The position numbers were made by a program, and so were the translations under genes. Positions 53,669 to 63,121 of a stretch of DNA of 64,000 nt are shown here, piece by piece (the stretch's first letter is position 1; the number at the start of each line of letters is the position of its first letter). The DNA lies in the NCBI GenBank assembly GCA_015689775.1, contig WVSR01000001.1, positions 428,501 to 492,500 on the forward strand. The letters run 5' to 3'. The notes below the pieces were generated by a model. That model saw nothing but the letters and a program-made list of their open reading frames with translations. It searched no databases and was not told where the DNA came from. The DNA comes from Rhodobacterales bacterium LSUCC0387. GTDB taxonomy: Bacteria > Pseudomonadota > Alphaproteobacteria > Rhodobacterales > Rhodobacteraceae.

Positions 53669-54712
53669 TTAAACTTGTGCAGTATGGTGATCAAAGCGGG
53701 CCTTGGCGCGGCCCCACACGCCTTGGCTCAAATCCCCCAACCCGTGCAAAGATGGCAAAAGCTGCGCTGCGTAATCTTCCGAACTTTCTAGCGGCAAGAG
53801 AGAGGGCAAATTGTCAATCGCCATGACATCTAATCGTGGAGCATCATGTACCCGCAAGGCAGGTTCCCACCATGTGGTGACACGATCATAGACCTTGATT
53901 GGCGAGAAATTGGAACTTGGATCGCAGGCAATATCCCCAATCACGCGCAATGCGCGCGGGGCCTCTTTGGCGCTTTGTGGCACAAATATTGGCACAGAAG
54001 GATCCGCTAGGATGCAGTTGAGAAACATTTCATGATCCAGAATTTCAGGGAATGGCCCGCCTGAGGCCGTTTCTGCCATGTCCCAAGCGGTCACTGGAAT
54101 GCCAAGTGCCGCGCAAAGATCGCGCGCGCCCGTCCCGACCCGCCCCAAGGCACCGATGATAATTGCGCGGGGCAGATCAATTGCTGTGATTTCACGCTGC
54201 AATTCGGCAATCAAAGCGTCCTTGTTGGGATAGCCTTTGACCGGTCCCATGACCTTGGGTTGTGCAATAAGCGCCTTCAGCGACAATGCCGCGCCTGCGA
54301 ACCCCGCCCAATATCCAAAGGCGGCCACACGGCGGCCATTTTCATCAACCAGATATTCCAAATCGTAAAGCGTGCCGCCGCCTGCTTTGAATCGTTTCAA
54401 CAACCTTTGTCCTGCAGGTTGGCCCTTATAGGCATGTCCGAACATGATGTGGCGATGGTGAAGGGGTTGATCGGTTTCTGGCAATTCTTTGAGGCCAAAG
54501 ATGATCGCATCTTGGGGTGCATCTGGCCATGAGGCAAAGGGTGCGGTTGCACAGCCTGCCTTGATATACCCCTCCAAAGGGATCACGCGCGGAGGGCTTT
54601 CTTCAACCGTAATTTTCATACCTTTGTCGATCAGTGCGGCAGCGCCTTCTGGGGTTAGTCCCACCCGCTCCTCGCTTTCGCGTTCTTCTGCGCGCAGCCA
54701 GATATGTGTCAT
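53669..54712 (-). CDS. Saccharopine dehydrogenase (lysine-forming, LYS1-like)
   Basis: A 347-aa enzyme of the alanine-dehydrogenase/LYS1 fold that joins lysine and 2-oxoglutarate to saccharopine (or the reverse). N-terminal IWLRAEERESEERVGLTPEG, then FGLKELPETDQPL, HIMFGHAYKGQ, LYDLEYLVDENGRRVAAFGY, the nucleotide loop IIGALGRVGTGARDL and a C-terminal LPSLLPLESSEDYA. All fit LYS1. It is the first gene of a two-gene operon with the LYS9-like gene. Confidence 0.92.
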   Translation of the reverse strand: MTHIWLRAEERESEERVGLTPEGAAALIDKGMKITVEESPPRVIPLEGYIKAGCATAPFASWPDAPQDAIIFGLKELPETDQPLHHRHIMFGHAYKGQPAGQRLLKRFKAGGGTLYDLEYLVDENGRRVAAFGYWAGFAGAALSLKALIAQPKVMGPVKGYPNKDALIAELQREITAIDLPRAIIIGALGRVGTGARDLCAALGIPVTAWDMAETASGGPFPEILDHEMFLNCILADPSVPIFVPQSAKEAPRALRVIGDIACDPSSNFSPIKVYDRVTTWWEPALRVHDAPRLDVMAIDNLPSLLPLESSEDYAAQLLPSLHGLGDLSQGVWGRAKARFDHHTAQV

Positions 54713-54969
54713 GCCCTCTTCCTTCCAAATGCGGATCTGTCTTTAGGCGAGGCCGCTTTTTGCGGCAACCGCGCTGCTGGCACAAAAGCGCATATGCGTG
54801 GGCGAGTTTCAAGACGGCGCATCATCGTATCTGCGGAAGCGTTATTTTGTTTTTATGCCTCTTTTTTGGAATTGTGAGGCCGTTTGGTATGGCGTGTCGC
54901 AGAAAACTTGCCCAATTTAGGTGCGCGCCGCAGATTTGCGACAAGGGGGGGCTTGGGGTCTTATGAGGA

Positions 54970-55500
54970 ATGACGATACGGCACATAATTATGCTTGGGG
55001 CTTTTGGCTTTTGTCCGATCATGGCCACGGCCCAACCTGCGGGCGAGATGGAGGCGGCGCGCGTGATATTGTTAGAACTGCAAAGCCGATCTTACGCAGA
55101 GAGTCGTGAATATTGCGGTTATATTGGCCTGATGCCCGATGGCACCTATATGGCGACCGCGGTGACACGGGGGACATCGGATTCCTGTCTGTCGCGTGGG
55201 GATGAAAGTTGTTTTTCTCGAGGTTACGGCATCCTTCCACACCCATGCATGCTATGATCCTGATGCCGATAGTGAGGTGCCGTCCGTTGAGGATCTCGCG
55301 GGCGACATAGACTAAAGCGTCAATGGATATGTTGCTACATTGGAGGTGGGCTATGGTTCGATGACGGAGGGGATGGGGTGGCCTATCTGATCTATGGGCC
55401 GAACCGCATGGGCCAAGATCCGCGCGATCGTGAGGATGTCGCCGATCAAATCCAAGACAGCTACAGTTTGGACGAATTGCAAGATCGTCAATCTGGTTGA
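54970..55500 (+). pseudogene. DUF4329-domain secreted protein, broken
   Basis: Three frames together encode a family protein. The first (54970-55200) starts with a signal peptide (MTIRHIIMLGAFGFCPIMAT, cleavage after AQ) and continues LLELQSRSYAESREYCGYIG and GTSDSCL. The second holds VTASFHTHACYDPDADSEVP, SVEDLAGDID, an in-frame stop (TAA), then SVNGYVATL. The third, from about 55348, gives GGGLWFDDGGDGVAYLIYG to DELQDRQSG and the stop. Two frameshifts and one nonsense codon make it non-functional. ASFHTHxxYDPxxxSEVPSxxDL followed by GYVATxGGxLW is the DUF4329 core, recalled from Rhodobacterales proteins. Decay appears recent, as the text is easy to read. Confidence 0.8.
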
Positions 55501-55511
55501 TAGGCCCAAAG

Positions 55512-55544
55512 AAAAAAGCCGCCCCAAAAAAGGGCGGCGTTTTT
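55512..55544. terminator. Bidirectional intrinsic terminator before rpmJ
   Basis: GCCGCCC (55518-55524) pairs with GGGCGGC (55532-55538) around a 7-nt loop, flanked by an A-run on the left and a T-run on the right, so it works in both directions. It terminates rpmJ on the minus strand and the DUF4329 pseudogene on the plus strand. Confidence 0.88.
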
Positions 55545-55572
55545 CATTAGATCATCAGCTCTTGCGCTTGGC

Positions 55573-55698
55573 TCAGCCCTGACGGGCTTTGAAGCGGCGC
55601 TGCGTCTTGTTGATCACATAGACGCGGCCCTTGCGGCGCACGACGCGGCAATCGCGGTGACGCTGCTTGAGCGAACGGAGCGAATTCTTGACCTTCAT
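55573..55698 (-). CDS. rpmJ: 50S ribosomal protein bL36, zinc-free form
   Basis: A 41-aa ribosomal protein ([20 protein letters not shown], then [20 protein letters not shown]). The zinc-ribbon form has three Cys and one His; here only one Cys (RDC) remains, which is the C-minus form used without zinc. Alphaproteobacteria commonly carry only this form. It is a single-gene unit between the bidirectional terminator and tRNA-Val. Confidence 0.95.
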   Translation of the reverse strand: MKVKNSLRSLKQRHRDCRVVRRKGRVYVINKTQRRFKARQG

Positions 55699-55761
55699 GA
55701 GTCTTCTCCTCCTCGCGGCGCGGCGGTGCGCCTTTGTTCGTTTGGCACGGGATTGTGCCGA

Positions 55762-55836
<75 letters not shown>

Positions 55837-56010
55837 GATGTCGTTACGGATCGGACCGCTTTTTCCACGCGGCCTTAAGATAAAGCCAAATGAAACAGAA
55901 AAACGGACGTCACGGGCTAAGCCCGTTCCGCAGTAGCGCGGTGTTTAAAAGGAATCGCAGGGCGGTTCAAGGGCTTTTGGTATTTTCCAGAACCGGGCTA
56001 TATCTAAGAC

Positions 56011-56895
56011 ATGAGAAACGCACAAAACACCAGTCCCGCCTATGATTTGACGTTGCCCGAGGTGCATCTGGCCCCTGTTGTTGTGGCTTCGCCGCATTCT
56101 GGTGATGTCTATCCTGCAGAATTTCTGGGCGCGATTGATATTGACCCCCACCAAATCCGCAGTTCTGAAGATGCGTTTGTACATCTTTTGGCAGAACACA
56201 CCGCTGAATTTGGGGTTCCGTATTTAAAGGCTCGATTCCCGCGCGCCTATGTTGATCTCAATCGCAATGCGGATGAATTGGATCCCGCTGTTATCTTCGG
56301 GGTGGCGCAGGGGGCGGCATCGCCACGCATTGCGGCAGGGCTTGGGGTGATTCCGCGCGTGGTGGCCAATGGGCGCAGCATTTATCACGGTAAAATCACC
56401 CGCGCTGAGGCTGAGGCGCGTCTGACCCGTGTTTGGCATCCCTATCACGCCTGTCTTCGTGATTTGATGGTTTCGGCGCGCGCGCAATTCGGTCGCGCCA
56501 TTCTGCTTGATATGCATTCCATGCCCCATGACGCTTTGGGCGCAGCTTTGGTGGGCAGCAAAAGCAAGCGCCCCGATCTCATTTTGGGTGATCGCTTTGG
56601 TGGGGCGGCAGATCGTGAGATTGTCGATCTTGTTCATGCCGCTTTTCAAGAGCAAGGGTTCACAGTGGCGCGCAACACGCCCTTTGCGGGAGCTTATATT
56701 GCCCAAGCCTATGGCAAGCCGAACCGCGGGCTACATGCTGTGCAAATCGAAATTGACCGCGCCCTCTATATGGATGAGGCTGCGATTGTCCAAAACGACC
56801 GGTTCGAAGACACCCGTATGCGGGTCACAGCGGCTTTGGCGCAGGTCATAGAGGCCTCTAAGGCAACTGACGCGCAGCACCTTGCCGCTGAGTGA
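56011..56895 (+). CDS. N-formylglutamate amidohydrolase
   Basis: Metal-dependent hydrolase that releases glutamate from N-formylglutamate, the last step of one histidine-degradation route. Of 294 aa, the core is VVVASPHSGDVYPAEFL, RSSEDAFVHLL, RAYVDLNRNADELDP, ILLDMHSMPHD and ADREIVDLVHAAF. No hut genes lie beside it, so its role here is uncertain. It is convergent with dinB; the two stops abut (56895/56896). Confidence 0.9.
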   Translation: MRNAQNTSPAYDLTLPEVHLAPVVVASPHSGDVYPAEFLGAIDIDPHQIRSSEDAFVHLLAEHTAEFGVPYLKARFPRAYVDLNRNADELDPAVIFGVAQGAASPRIAAGLGVIPRVVANGRSIYHGKITRAEAEARLTRVWHPYHACLRDLMVSARAQFGRAILLDMHSMPHDALGAALVGSKSKRPDLILGDRFGGAADREIVDLVHAAFQEQGFTVARNTPFAGAYIAQAYGKPNRGLHAVQIEIDRALYMDEAAIVQNDRFEDTRMRVTAALAQVIEASKATDAQHLAAE

Positions 56896-58149
56896 TCACC
56901 GCAGCGCGCGGCCTTTTAAGATCGCTTTATCCCCAAATTTTTTACGAATTTCATCAGAGGCGCGTTCCGCTTGGAGGCGTTTGGCCTCTTGTGGGTCAAG
57001 CAGATTGCCTGCGCGGTCGCCCTGAGCTTCGGGGATCAAATCCCCCAGTCCCAAACCGATCAGTCGAAAGGGAGCAAATTTCAGATTGGCCGCAAGCAAT
57101 TGCGTGGCTTGCGCATAAATGCGGTCAGCCATTTGCGTGCCATCGGGCAGAGCGGTCTGGCGGGTCAGGGTTTTGAAATCGTGGGTTTTCAATTTCAATA
57201 CCACAACACGCCCTCCAAGCCGCTGCGCCTTTGCGCGTGCCGATAGTTTTTCTGCCAAACGCCAGATATGCCCATCGAGTAAATCAGGATCACGAAGATC
57301 ATTGGGAAAGGTGGTTTCGTTTGAGATTGATTTCACCTCGCGCGTGGCCGAGATTTTGCGGTTGTCCCGTCCGAAAGACAAATCGTGGAGCCGCGCGCCC
57401 CATGCGCCGAAACGCGCGACCAATTCATCTTTGGGCCAACGGCGCAGGTCACCGATTTTGTGAATGCCCACCGCCTGCAAATTCGCCTGTGCTGTTGCGC
57501 CAATTCCCCACAGCATCGACACGGGCTTTTGGGTCAGGAAATCTTGGGTTTCAGCTTGGCCGATCACTGCAAAGCCCTGTGGCTTGTCGAGTTCAGAGGC
57601 GATTTTGGCCAAAAATTTATTATGGCTCAGGCCAATCGACCCTGTAAGCCCCAATTCGGTTTTCATCCGGTTGACCAAGCGCGCCAACATCACAGCGGGC
57701 GGGTGACCATGCAATTTGCGTGTGCCCGTTAGATCCAAAAAGGCCTCGTCAAGCGATAGCGGCTCAATCGTGGGGGCCAGTTCGTTCATCAATGCGCGAA
57801 TTTCGCGTGAGACTGCCGCGTAATGCGACATCCTCCCACGCAGCACCACAGCGTCAGGGCAAAGTTTAAGAGCCTGAAACATCGGCATGGCAGAGCGTAC
57901 GCCGCGGATGCGGGCAATATAACAGGCAGTCGAGACGACACCGCGCCGCCCGCCACCGATGATCAGGGGTTTATCGGCAAGACCGGGATTGTCCCGTTTT
58001 TCCACCGAAGCGTAAAATGCGTCACAATCCATGTGCGCGATGGATAAATCGAACAGTTCAGGATGGGAGATCACATTTGGCCGCCCGCAGTCGGGGCAGC
58101 GTGTGCCTGCCTCAAACTCGCTCAGACAATCGCGGCAGAGGGCGGGCAT
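56896..58149 (-). CDS. dinB: DNA polymerase IV with N-terminal zinc ribbon
   Basis: Y-family translesion polymerase of 417 aa. It starts with a four-cysteine knuckle absent from E. coli DinB: C5-x2-C8 and C18-x2-C21 (CRDC, CPDC). Then the catalytic blocks follow: HMDCDAFYASVEKRDNP (first metal Asp), VSTACYIARIRGVRSAMPMF and EPLSLDEAFLDLTGT (second pair of acids), plus helix-hairpin-helix and little-finger domains. The C-terminus lacks an obvious QLxLF clamp-binding end as far as I can see. Its stop abuts the convergent amidohydrolase gene. Confidence 0.94.
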   Translation of the reverse strand: MPALCRDCLSEFEAGTRCPDCGRPNVISHPELFDLSIAHMDCDAFYASVEKRDNPGLADKPLIIGGGRRGVVSTACYIARIRGVRSAMPMFQALKLCPDAVVLRGRMSHYAAVSREIRALMNELAPTIEPLSLDEAFLDLTGTRKLHGHPPAVMLARLVNRMKTELGLTGSIGLSHNKFLAKIASELDKPQGFAVIGQAETQDFLTQKPVSMLWGIGATAQANLQAVGIHKIGDLRRWPKDELVARFGAWGARLHDLSFGRDNRKISATREVKSISNETTFPNDLRDPDLLDGHIWRLAEKLSARAKAQRLGGRVVVLKLKTHDFKTLTRQTALPDGTQMADRIYAQATQLLAANLKFAPFRLIGLGLGDLIPEAQGDRAGNLLDPQEAKRLQAERASDEIRKKFGDKAILKGRALR

Positions 58150-58160
58150 GGGCGGCGCCT

Positions 58161-58856
58161 TTAGCCAATTTCCGCCAACACTGCGCGAGCGGCCGCAGCG
58201 GGGTCGGCGGCTTGCCAGATCGGGCGACCCACTACGATGTGATCCGCCCCGTCAGAGATGGCTTGGGCTGGTGTGGCAACGCGCTTTTGATCCCCTAGCG
58301 CGCTGCCTGTGGGGCGTACACCTGGGGTGACGATGAGGCGTCCTGCGGCCTCGGGCAGGGCGCGGATCATTGCGGCCTCCTGTGGTGAGGCGATAACCCC
58401 ATCTGCCCCCGCTTCAAAGGCACGCGCAGCGCGGGTTGTGACAAGATCGGGAATGTCGCCTGCGATGATAAGGCTTGCGTCTAAATCCGCGCGATCCAGT
58501 GAGGTGAGGATGGTCACAGCCAGAATCTTGGTTTTGTGTCCAGAAGCCCCTTCTTTTGCCGCGCGCACCACATGGGGATCACCATGCACAGTCAGAAAAT
58601 CGAGGTCGAATTGCGCAAGCCCGCGCACCGCCGCTTCGACTGTTGCGCCGATATCGAATAGCTTCATGTCGAGGAAGATGCGCTTGCCGTGTTCGTCTTT
58701 CAGCTCTTGCGCCAAGGCAAGCCCGCCACCCGTCAGCATCCCCAAGCCGATTTTGTAAAAGCTGACTGCGTTTCCGAGCTTGGCGGTCAACTCCAAACCC
58801 GCCACCGCATGTGGCACATCAAGGGCAACAATCAAGCGGTCGGATGCAGCGGTCAT
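58161..58856 (-). CDS. pyrF: Orotidine-5'-phosphate decarboxylase
   Basis: Last enzyme of UMP synthesis. TIM-barrel of 231 aa with LIVALDVPHAVAGLELTAKL at the start, KIGLGMLTGGG, the catalytic FLDMKLFDIGATVEAAVRG (Asp-x-Lys-x-x-Asp), and TPGVRPTGSALGDQKRVATP and VVGRPIWQA. Complete. It lies upstream of dinB on the same strand with an 11-nt gap. Confidence 0.96.
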   Translation of the reverse strand: MTAASDRLIVALDVPHAVAGLELTAKLGNAVSFYKIGLGMLTGGGLALAQELKDEHGKRIFLDMKLFDIGATVEAAVRGLAQFDLDFLTVHGDPHVVRAAKEGASGHKTKILAVTILTSLDRADLDASLIIAGDIPDLVTTRAARAFEAGADGVIASPQEAAMIRALPEAAGRLIVTPGVRPTGSALGDQKRVATPAQAISDGADHIVVGRPIWQAADPAAAARAVLAEIG

Positions 58857-58871
58857 TGGACGTCCTTATTC

Positions 58872-59027
58872 ATGAGGCAAGGTCGCGTCCGTGGTAGCGA
58901 TGGTTGGCCCTTTGGTCAATTGGTCGGCCAAGGCAGCATTGACGCGCCCTTGGGAACCTTCATTCTCAAGATAGCTGAACTGGACGGGACGTCAGATCAT
59001 GAAATTGTCGATTTAGGTTTCGCGTGA
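58872..59027 (+). CDS. Short open frame, unrecognised
   Basis: A 51-codon frame (MRQGRVRGSDGWPFGQLVGQ to HEIVDLGFA). It has no ribosome-binding site I can defend and no family I recognise. It may be a fragment of a decayed gene, because the next gene on this strand is also broken. The space 58857-59069 holds nothing else. Confidence 0.2.
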   Translation: MRQGRVRGSDGWPFGQLVGQGSIDAPLGTFILKIAELDGTSDHEIVDLGFA

Positions 59028-59069
59028 CGATGCAAAGCCTGAACAGGGCCCTATGGGCGGGGGTGGTTT

Positions 59070-59770
59070 TTGACCGAAGAAAAAGGCACAGTTCTTTTTG
59101 AGGCGCCTGAGTGCAGGGCCTCTCTTGGGGCTACTCGTGCGCATGCGAAATCAGCGGCGCTCTGCCCTGCCGTGGTGCAGATGGAAAGCCGCTATTTTAT
59201 AGTGCGCTGCCCCTATGATCCGCATTTGGGATTTGGGCGTGACAAGGATGGCAAGGCCGTGTTGGTCAATCGCGCAGGCACAAGCAGCACAATCCGTGGC
59301 AATAAGATCGCCCAAGTGTTGACCCTGACGTCCGAGGCGGAATGGCGCTACGCCGATCGTCCCACCATTCAGCTTGTGCTGCCCTACTACTTTATTGCGG
59401 ACGAGCCGATCTATCTGACCCAACTTGGGGCTTTTGGCCATTACCGCGCAGACCCCTTCCGGGTACGATTTTTGGGGGGCGCTTTCCGCTGCATATTTGG
59501 CCGCGTCCGTTGATGTGGGCGTTTGAATGGCAACAAACGGAGAAAGATTCGATGCTAAGGCGCGGGGAGCCCTTATTTTATGTCCATTTTGAAACCCGTG
59601 ATCTCGCTCGTGCAGTGCAACTAGCTGAAGCGGTCCGCACAGCGGAATTAATGGGTTATATGAATGAGCTGGCCTCGGTGGCGCATTACGTCAACCAAAT
59701 ATCCTTGCTCTTCGAGGCGGTGGAGCGCTTGCGGCCTGCAAAACTTTTGTGGGAACGCATCCGCGATTGA
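59070..59770 (+). pseudogene. Conserved Rhodobacterales protein with one frameshift
   Basis: Two frames join into one protein of about 233 aa. The first ends HYRADPF near 59460; the second resumes PGTIFGGRFPLHIWPRPLMW and runs to a stop at 59768-59770. Adding one base near the C/G run at 59455-59463 restores the frame. The parts match a conserved protein of unknown function that I recall from this order (VVQMESRYFIVRCPYD, PTIQLVLPYYFIADEPIYLT, RRGEPLFYVHFE). Only one lesion is visible, so it may be a sequencing error or a very recent pseudogene. The start is uncertain (TTG at 59070, or ATG at 59181). Confidence 0.7.
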
Positions 59771-59779
59771 GCCGTATCC

Positions 59780-59808
59780 CTTGAACAAGGCGCGCTGACC
59801 TCCCAAAT
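59780..59808 (+). promoter_or_regulatory. Candidate heat-shock (sigma-32) promoter of clpB
   Basis: CTTGAA (59780-59785), a 15-nt spacer, then TCCCAAAT (59801-59808) resembles the sigma-32 consensus CTTGAA / CCCCATAT. The start would be near 59815, 73 nt before the clpB start codon. Confidence 0.45.
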
Positions 59809-59887
59809 TCTAAGAGAAGGCCCAAAAGATGCATCATGCCGCAAAGCGGGTGGTTGGAGATGGGTGCTTAGATGAAGGAGACAGACC

Positions 59888-62503
59888 ATGAACTTTGAAA
59901 AGTTCACAGACCGTTCGCGCGGGTTCATTCAGGCCGCTCAAACAGTGGCGCAGCGCGAAGATCACCAAAAATTGACGCCAGAGCATATGCTGAAAGCCTT
60001 GCTTGACGATAGTCAAGGAATGGCAGGCAATCTGATCACCAAAGCAGGAGGCGATGCACGCGAAGTGCGCGCCGCCAATGACGCCGCAATAGCCAGATTA
60101 CCCAAAGTCACGGGGGATGCGGGACAGGTCTATATAGACAGCCAAACCGTGAAGGTGTTGGACGAGTCTGAAAAACTTGCCACGAAAGCGGGCGATAGTT
60201 TCGTGTCTGTTGAGCGGATTTTGACTGCGTTGGCACTTGTTAAATCGAACGCGAAATCCGCGCTTGAGGCGGGCGGGGTCAATGCTCAATCCCTTAACGC
60301 TGCGATCAATGACATCCGTCAGGGTCGCACGGCTGATACGGCCTCGGCTGAAGATGGCTATGAGGCCCTCAAGAAATATGCGCGGGATCTCACGCAAGCC
60401 GCACGGTACGGGAAGATTGACCCGATCATTGGGCGCGATGAAGAAATCCGCCGCGCGATGCAGGTTCTCAGCCGCCGCACCAAGAATAACCCTGTTCTGA
60501 TTGGGGAGCCGGGTGTCGGGAAAACCGCGATTGCCGAAGGCCTTGCCTTGCGCATCATCAATGGTGACGTTCCTGAAAGCTTGCGCGACAAGCGCTTGAT
60601 GGCTTTGGATATGGGGGCGCTGGTCGCAGGCGCGAAATATCGCGGCGAATTTGAGGAACGGCTAAAGGCGATTTTGAAAGAAATCGAGGCCGCATCCGGT
60701 GAAATCATCCTCTTTATTGACGAGATGCACGTTCTGGTGGGGGCGGGCAAATCTGATGGCGCCATGGATGCGGCCAATCTGATTAAGCCTGCGCTTGCCC
60801 GTGGCGAACTTCATTGCGTGGGTGCAACCACGCTAGATGAATATCGCAAATATGTTGAGAAAGATGCCGCTCTTGCGCGGCGATTCCAACCTTTGATGGT
60901 CGAAGAACCTGGGGTGGAGGATACAATCTCTATCCTGCGTGGGATCAAGGAGAAATATGAACTTCACCACGGGGTGCGGATCTCGGATGCGGCGCTTGTG
61001 TCCGCGGCGACCTTGTCGAACCGCTATATTACGGATCGATTCTTGCCCGATAAGGCGATTGACCTTGTTGATGAGGCTGCAAGCCGTCTGCGGATGGAGG
61101 TCGACAGCAAGCCTGAGGAATTAGACGCGCTTGATCGTCAAATCTTGCAAATGCAGATCGAAGCCGAAGCGCTTAAGAAAGAGGAAGACAGCGCCAGCCA
61201 TGAGCGGTTGGAAAAGCTTGAAAAAGAATTGGCCAATTTGCAGGAGCAATCTGCGCAAATGACGGCACAGTGGCAGGGTGAGCGCGACAAGCTCGATGCG
61301 GCCCGCAAGCTGAAAGAGGGTCTTGATCAAGCGCGCGCCGAATTGGATCAGGCCAAACGGCGGGGCGATTTGGTCCGTGCAGGTGAATTGTCTTATGGGG
61401 TGATCCCTGATCTAGAGCGGCAATTGGCCGAGGCTGAGAATGTCGACGAAGATGTCATGATCGAAGAGGCCGTGCGCCCCGAGCAAATCGCTGCCGTGGT
61501 CGAGCGTTGGACGGGGATCCCCATGTCCAAAATGCTGGAAGGCGAACGGGAAAAGCTTTTGCGGATGGAGGAGGAGCTTGGCCGCCGCGTCATCGGTCAG
61601 CGCGAGGCGGTTTCTGCCGTAAGCCGTGCCGTGCGGCGTGCACGGGCAGGGCTTCAGGATGAGAATCGCCCGCTTGGGTCATTCCTATTCCTTGGGCCAA
61701 CGGGTGTAGGGAAAACCGAATTGACCAAGGCCTTGGCTGAATATCTCTTTGATGACGATCAGGCCATGGTGCGGATTGATATGTCCGAATTCATGGAGAA
61801 ACACGCGGTTGCCCGTTTGATCGGCGCACCTCCAGGCTATGTGGGATATGACGAAGGTGGCGTCTTGACCGAGGCTGTACGGCGCAGGCCGTATCAGGTG
61901 ATCCTCTTCGACGAGGTCGAAAAAGCACATCCTGAGGTGTTCAATGTCCTGTTGCAGGTCTTGGACGATGGCATCCTGACGGATGGTCAAGGGCGGCGCG
62001 TTGATTTCAAGCAGACCTTGATTGTGTTGACGTCCAATTTGGGGGCACTAGCCCTCAGTCAATTGCCCGATGGTGGCGACATTGCGGGCGCCAAGCGCGA
62101 TGTGATGGATGCCGTGCGTGCACATTTCCGCCCTGAGTTTTTAAATCGTCTGGACGATATGATTGTGTTCGATCGTTTGGGGCGCGCTGATATGGGTAGG
62201 ATTGTTGAAATCCAGCTTGGGCTTTTGGCGAAACGTCTCGCCGTGCGCAAAATCACTGTTGATCCGGATGATGCGGCTAAGGACTGGTTGGCCTCTGAAG
62301 GGTACGATCCGGTCTTTGGGGCGCGGCCTTTGAAGCGGGTAATCCAACGTAGCCTGCAAGACCCGTTGGCCGAGATGATCTTGGCCGGTGAGGTCAAGGA
62401 TGGGGCAAGGGTTTTTGTCAGTGCAGGCGCAGACGGGCTGATCATAGGTGATCGGGTGGCGGCCACAAACCGCCTCAAGCCTAATGACGCAGTGGTGCAT
62501 TAA
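59888..62503 (+). CDS. clpB: ATP-dependent disaggregase ClpB
   Basis: Hexameric chaperone that, with DnaK, rescues aggregated proteins. At 871 aa it has the Clp N-domain (1-145), AAA-1 with Walker A GEPGVGKT near 206-213, the coiled-coil M-domain (about 410-530, absent from ClpA), and AAA-2 with Walker A GPTGVGKT near 603-610, plus GYVGYDEGG and a C-terminal domain. ATG 59888 follows GAAGGAG. A heat-shock-type promoter lies upstream. A perfect terminator follows the stop. Confidence 0.97.
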   Translation: MNFEKFTDRSRGFIQAAQTVAQREDHQKLTPEHMLKALLDDSQGMAGNLITKAGGDAREVRAANDAAIARLPKVTGDAGQVYIDSQTVKVLDESEKLATKAGDSFVSVERILTALALVKSNAKSALEAGGVNAQSLNAAINDIRQGRTADTASAEDGYEALKKYARDLTQAARYGKIDPIIGRDEEIRRAMQVLSRRTKNNPVLIGEPGVGKTAIAEGLALRIINGDVPESLRDKRLMALDMGALVAGAKYRGEFEERLKAILKEIEAASGEIILFIDEMHVLVGAGKSDGAMDAANLIKPALARGELHCVGATTLDEYRKYVEKDAALARRFQPLMVEEPGVEDTISILRGIKEKYELHHGVRISDAALVSAATLSNRYITDRFLPDKAIDLVDEAASRLRMEVDSKPEELDALDRQILQMQIEAEALKKEEDSASHERLEKLEKELANLQEQSAQMTAQWQGERDKLDAARKLKEGLDQARAELDQAKRRGDLVRAGELSYGVIPDLERQLAEAENVDEDVMIEEAVRPEQIAAVVERWTGIPMSKMLEGEREKLLRMEEELGRRVIGQREAVSAVSRAVRRARAGLQDENRPLGSFLFLGPTGVGKTELTKALAEYLFDDDQAMVRIDMSEFMEKHAVARLIGAPPGYVGYDEGGVLTEAVRRRPYQVILFDEVEKAHPEVFNVLLQVLDDGILTDGQGRRVDFKQTLIVLTSNLGALALSQLPDGGDIAGAKRDVMDAVRAHFRPEFLNRLDDMIVFDRLGRADMGRIVEIQLGLLAKRLAVRKITVDPDDAAKDWLASEGYDPVFGARPLKRVIQRSLQDPLAEMILAGEVKDGARVFVSAGADGLIIGDRVAATNRLKPNDAVVH

Positions 62504-62508
62504 GATCG

Positions 62509-62540
62509 AAGAAGGCCCCGAATCTTGCGGGGCCTTCTTT
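62509..62540. terminator. Intrinsic terminator between clpB and fasciclin gene
   Basis: AAGAAGGCCCCG (62509-62520) pairs with CGGGGCCTTCTT (62528-62539) around AATCTTG. The A/T flanks let it serve both the clpB transcript and the convergent fasciclin transcript. Confidence 0.93.
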
Positions 62541-62561
62541 ATGTGCAATCCATGCTGCAGA

Positions 62562-63053
62562 TTACATCGGAGGCATTATTACTTTGTCGATGACGTGGAT
62601 CACGCCGTTTAACGCTTCAATTTCGGAGGTAACGACATTGGCGTCATTGGCGTCATTGGGCATCATACCATTGTCAGGGTAAATGGTGATACCTGCGCCC
62701 AGAACATTGGCCGCGGTCATGCCTTCAGAGAGATCCCCAGACATCACAGCGCCTGCGATCACGTGATAGGTCAGGATTGCGACAAGCTGATCACGGTTTT
62801 GTGGCAAGAGCAGGGTTTCAACTGTGCCTTCGGGCAAGGCGGTAAAAGCCTCGTCTTCTGGTGCGAACACGGTGAGAGGGCCTTCGCCTTTTAGCGTCTC
62901 AACCGGACCCGCAGCTTCGGCTGTAGCTAGAAGCGTGGTAAAGCTGCATGCGGCCGCGACCGTGTCAACGATATCCTTCGCGTGACCCATCGCAAAAGCC
63001 GGAGTGGCAAAAGCTGCGGTTGTGGCAAGTGTAAGTGCGTTGCGTTTGAATAT
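62562..63053 (-). CDS. Fasciclin-domain secreted protein (start codon ATA)
   Basis: Fasciclin (FAS1) adhesion-type domain of about 140 residues: TAEAAGPVETLKGEGPLTVF, APEDEAFTALPEGTVETLLL, ILTYHVIAGAVMSGD and IEALNGVIHVIDKVIMPP. In the same frame upstream of MGHAKDIVDTVAAA lies a perfect signal peptide (FKRNALTLATTAAFATPAFA, cleavage after AFA), but the codon before it is ATA (63053-63051), where family members have ATG. No ATG, GTG or TTG precedes it in frame near by. Starting at MGHAKD (62990) would remove the signal. The real gene therefore either uses ATA or has lost its start. The protein should be periplasmic or secreted. Confidence 0.75.
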   Translation of the reverse strand: MFKRNALTLATTAAFATPAFAMGHAKDIVDTVAAACSFTTLLATAEAAGPVETLKGEGPLTVFAPEDEAFTALPEGTVETLLLPQNRDQLVAILTYHVIAGAVMSGDLSEGMTAANVLGAGITIYPDNGMMPNDANDANVVTSEIEALNGVIHVIDKVIMPPM

Positions 63054-63121
63054 GGTTAGCCTGGTAATTAATATGTGGTTAAAGTTTGGGTTGCCGTCTC
63101 GCTGCGGAATAAATGCAAAAA

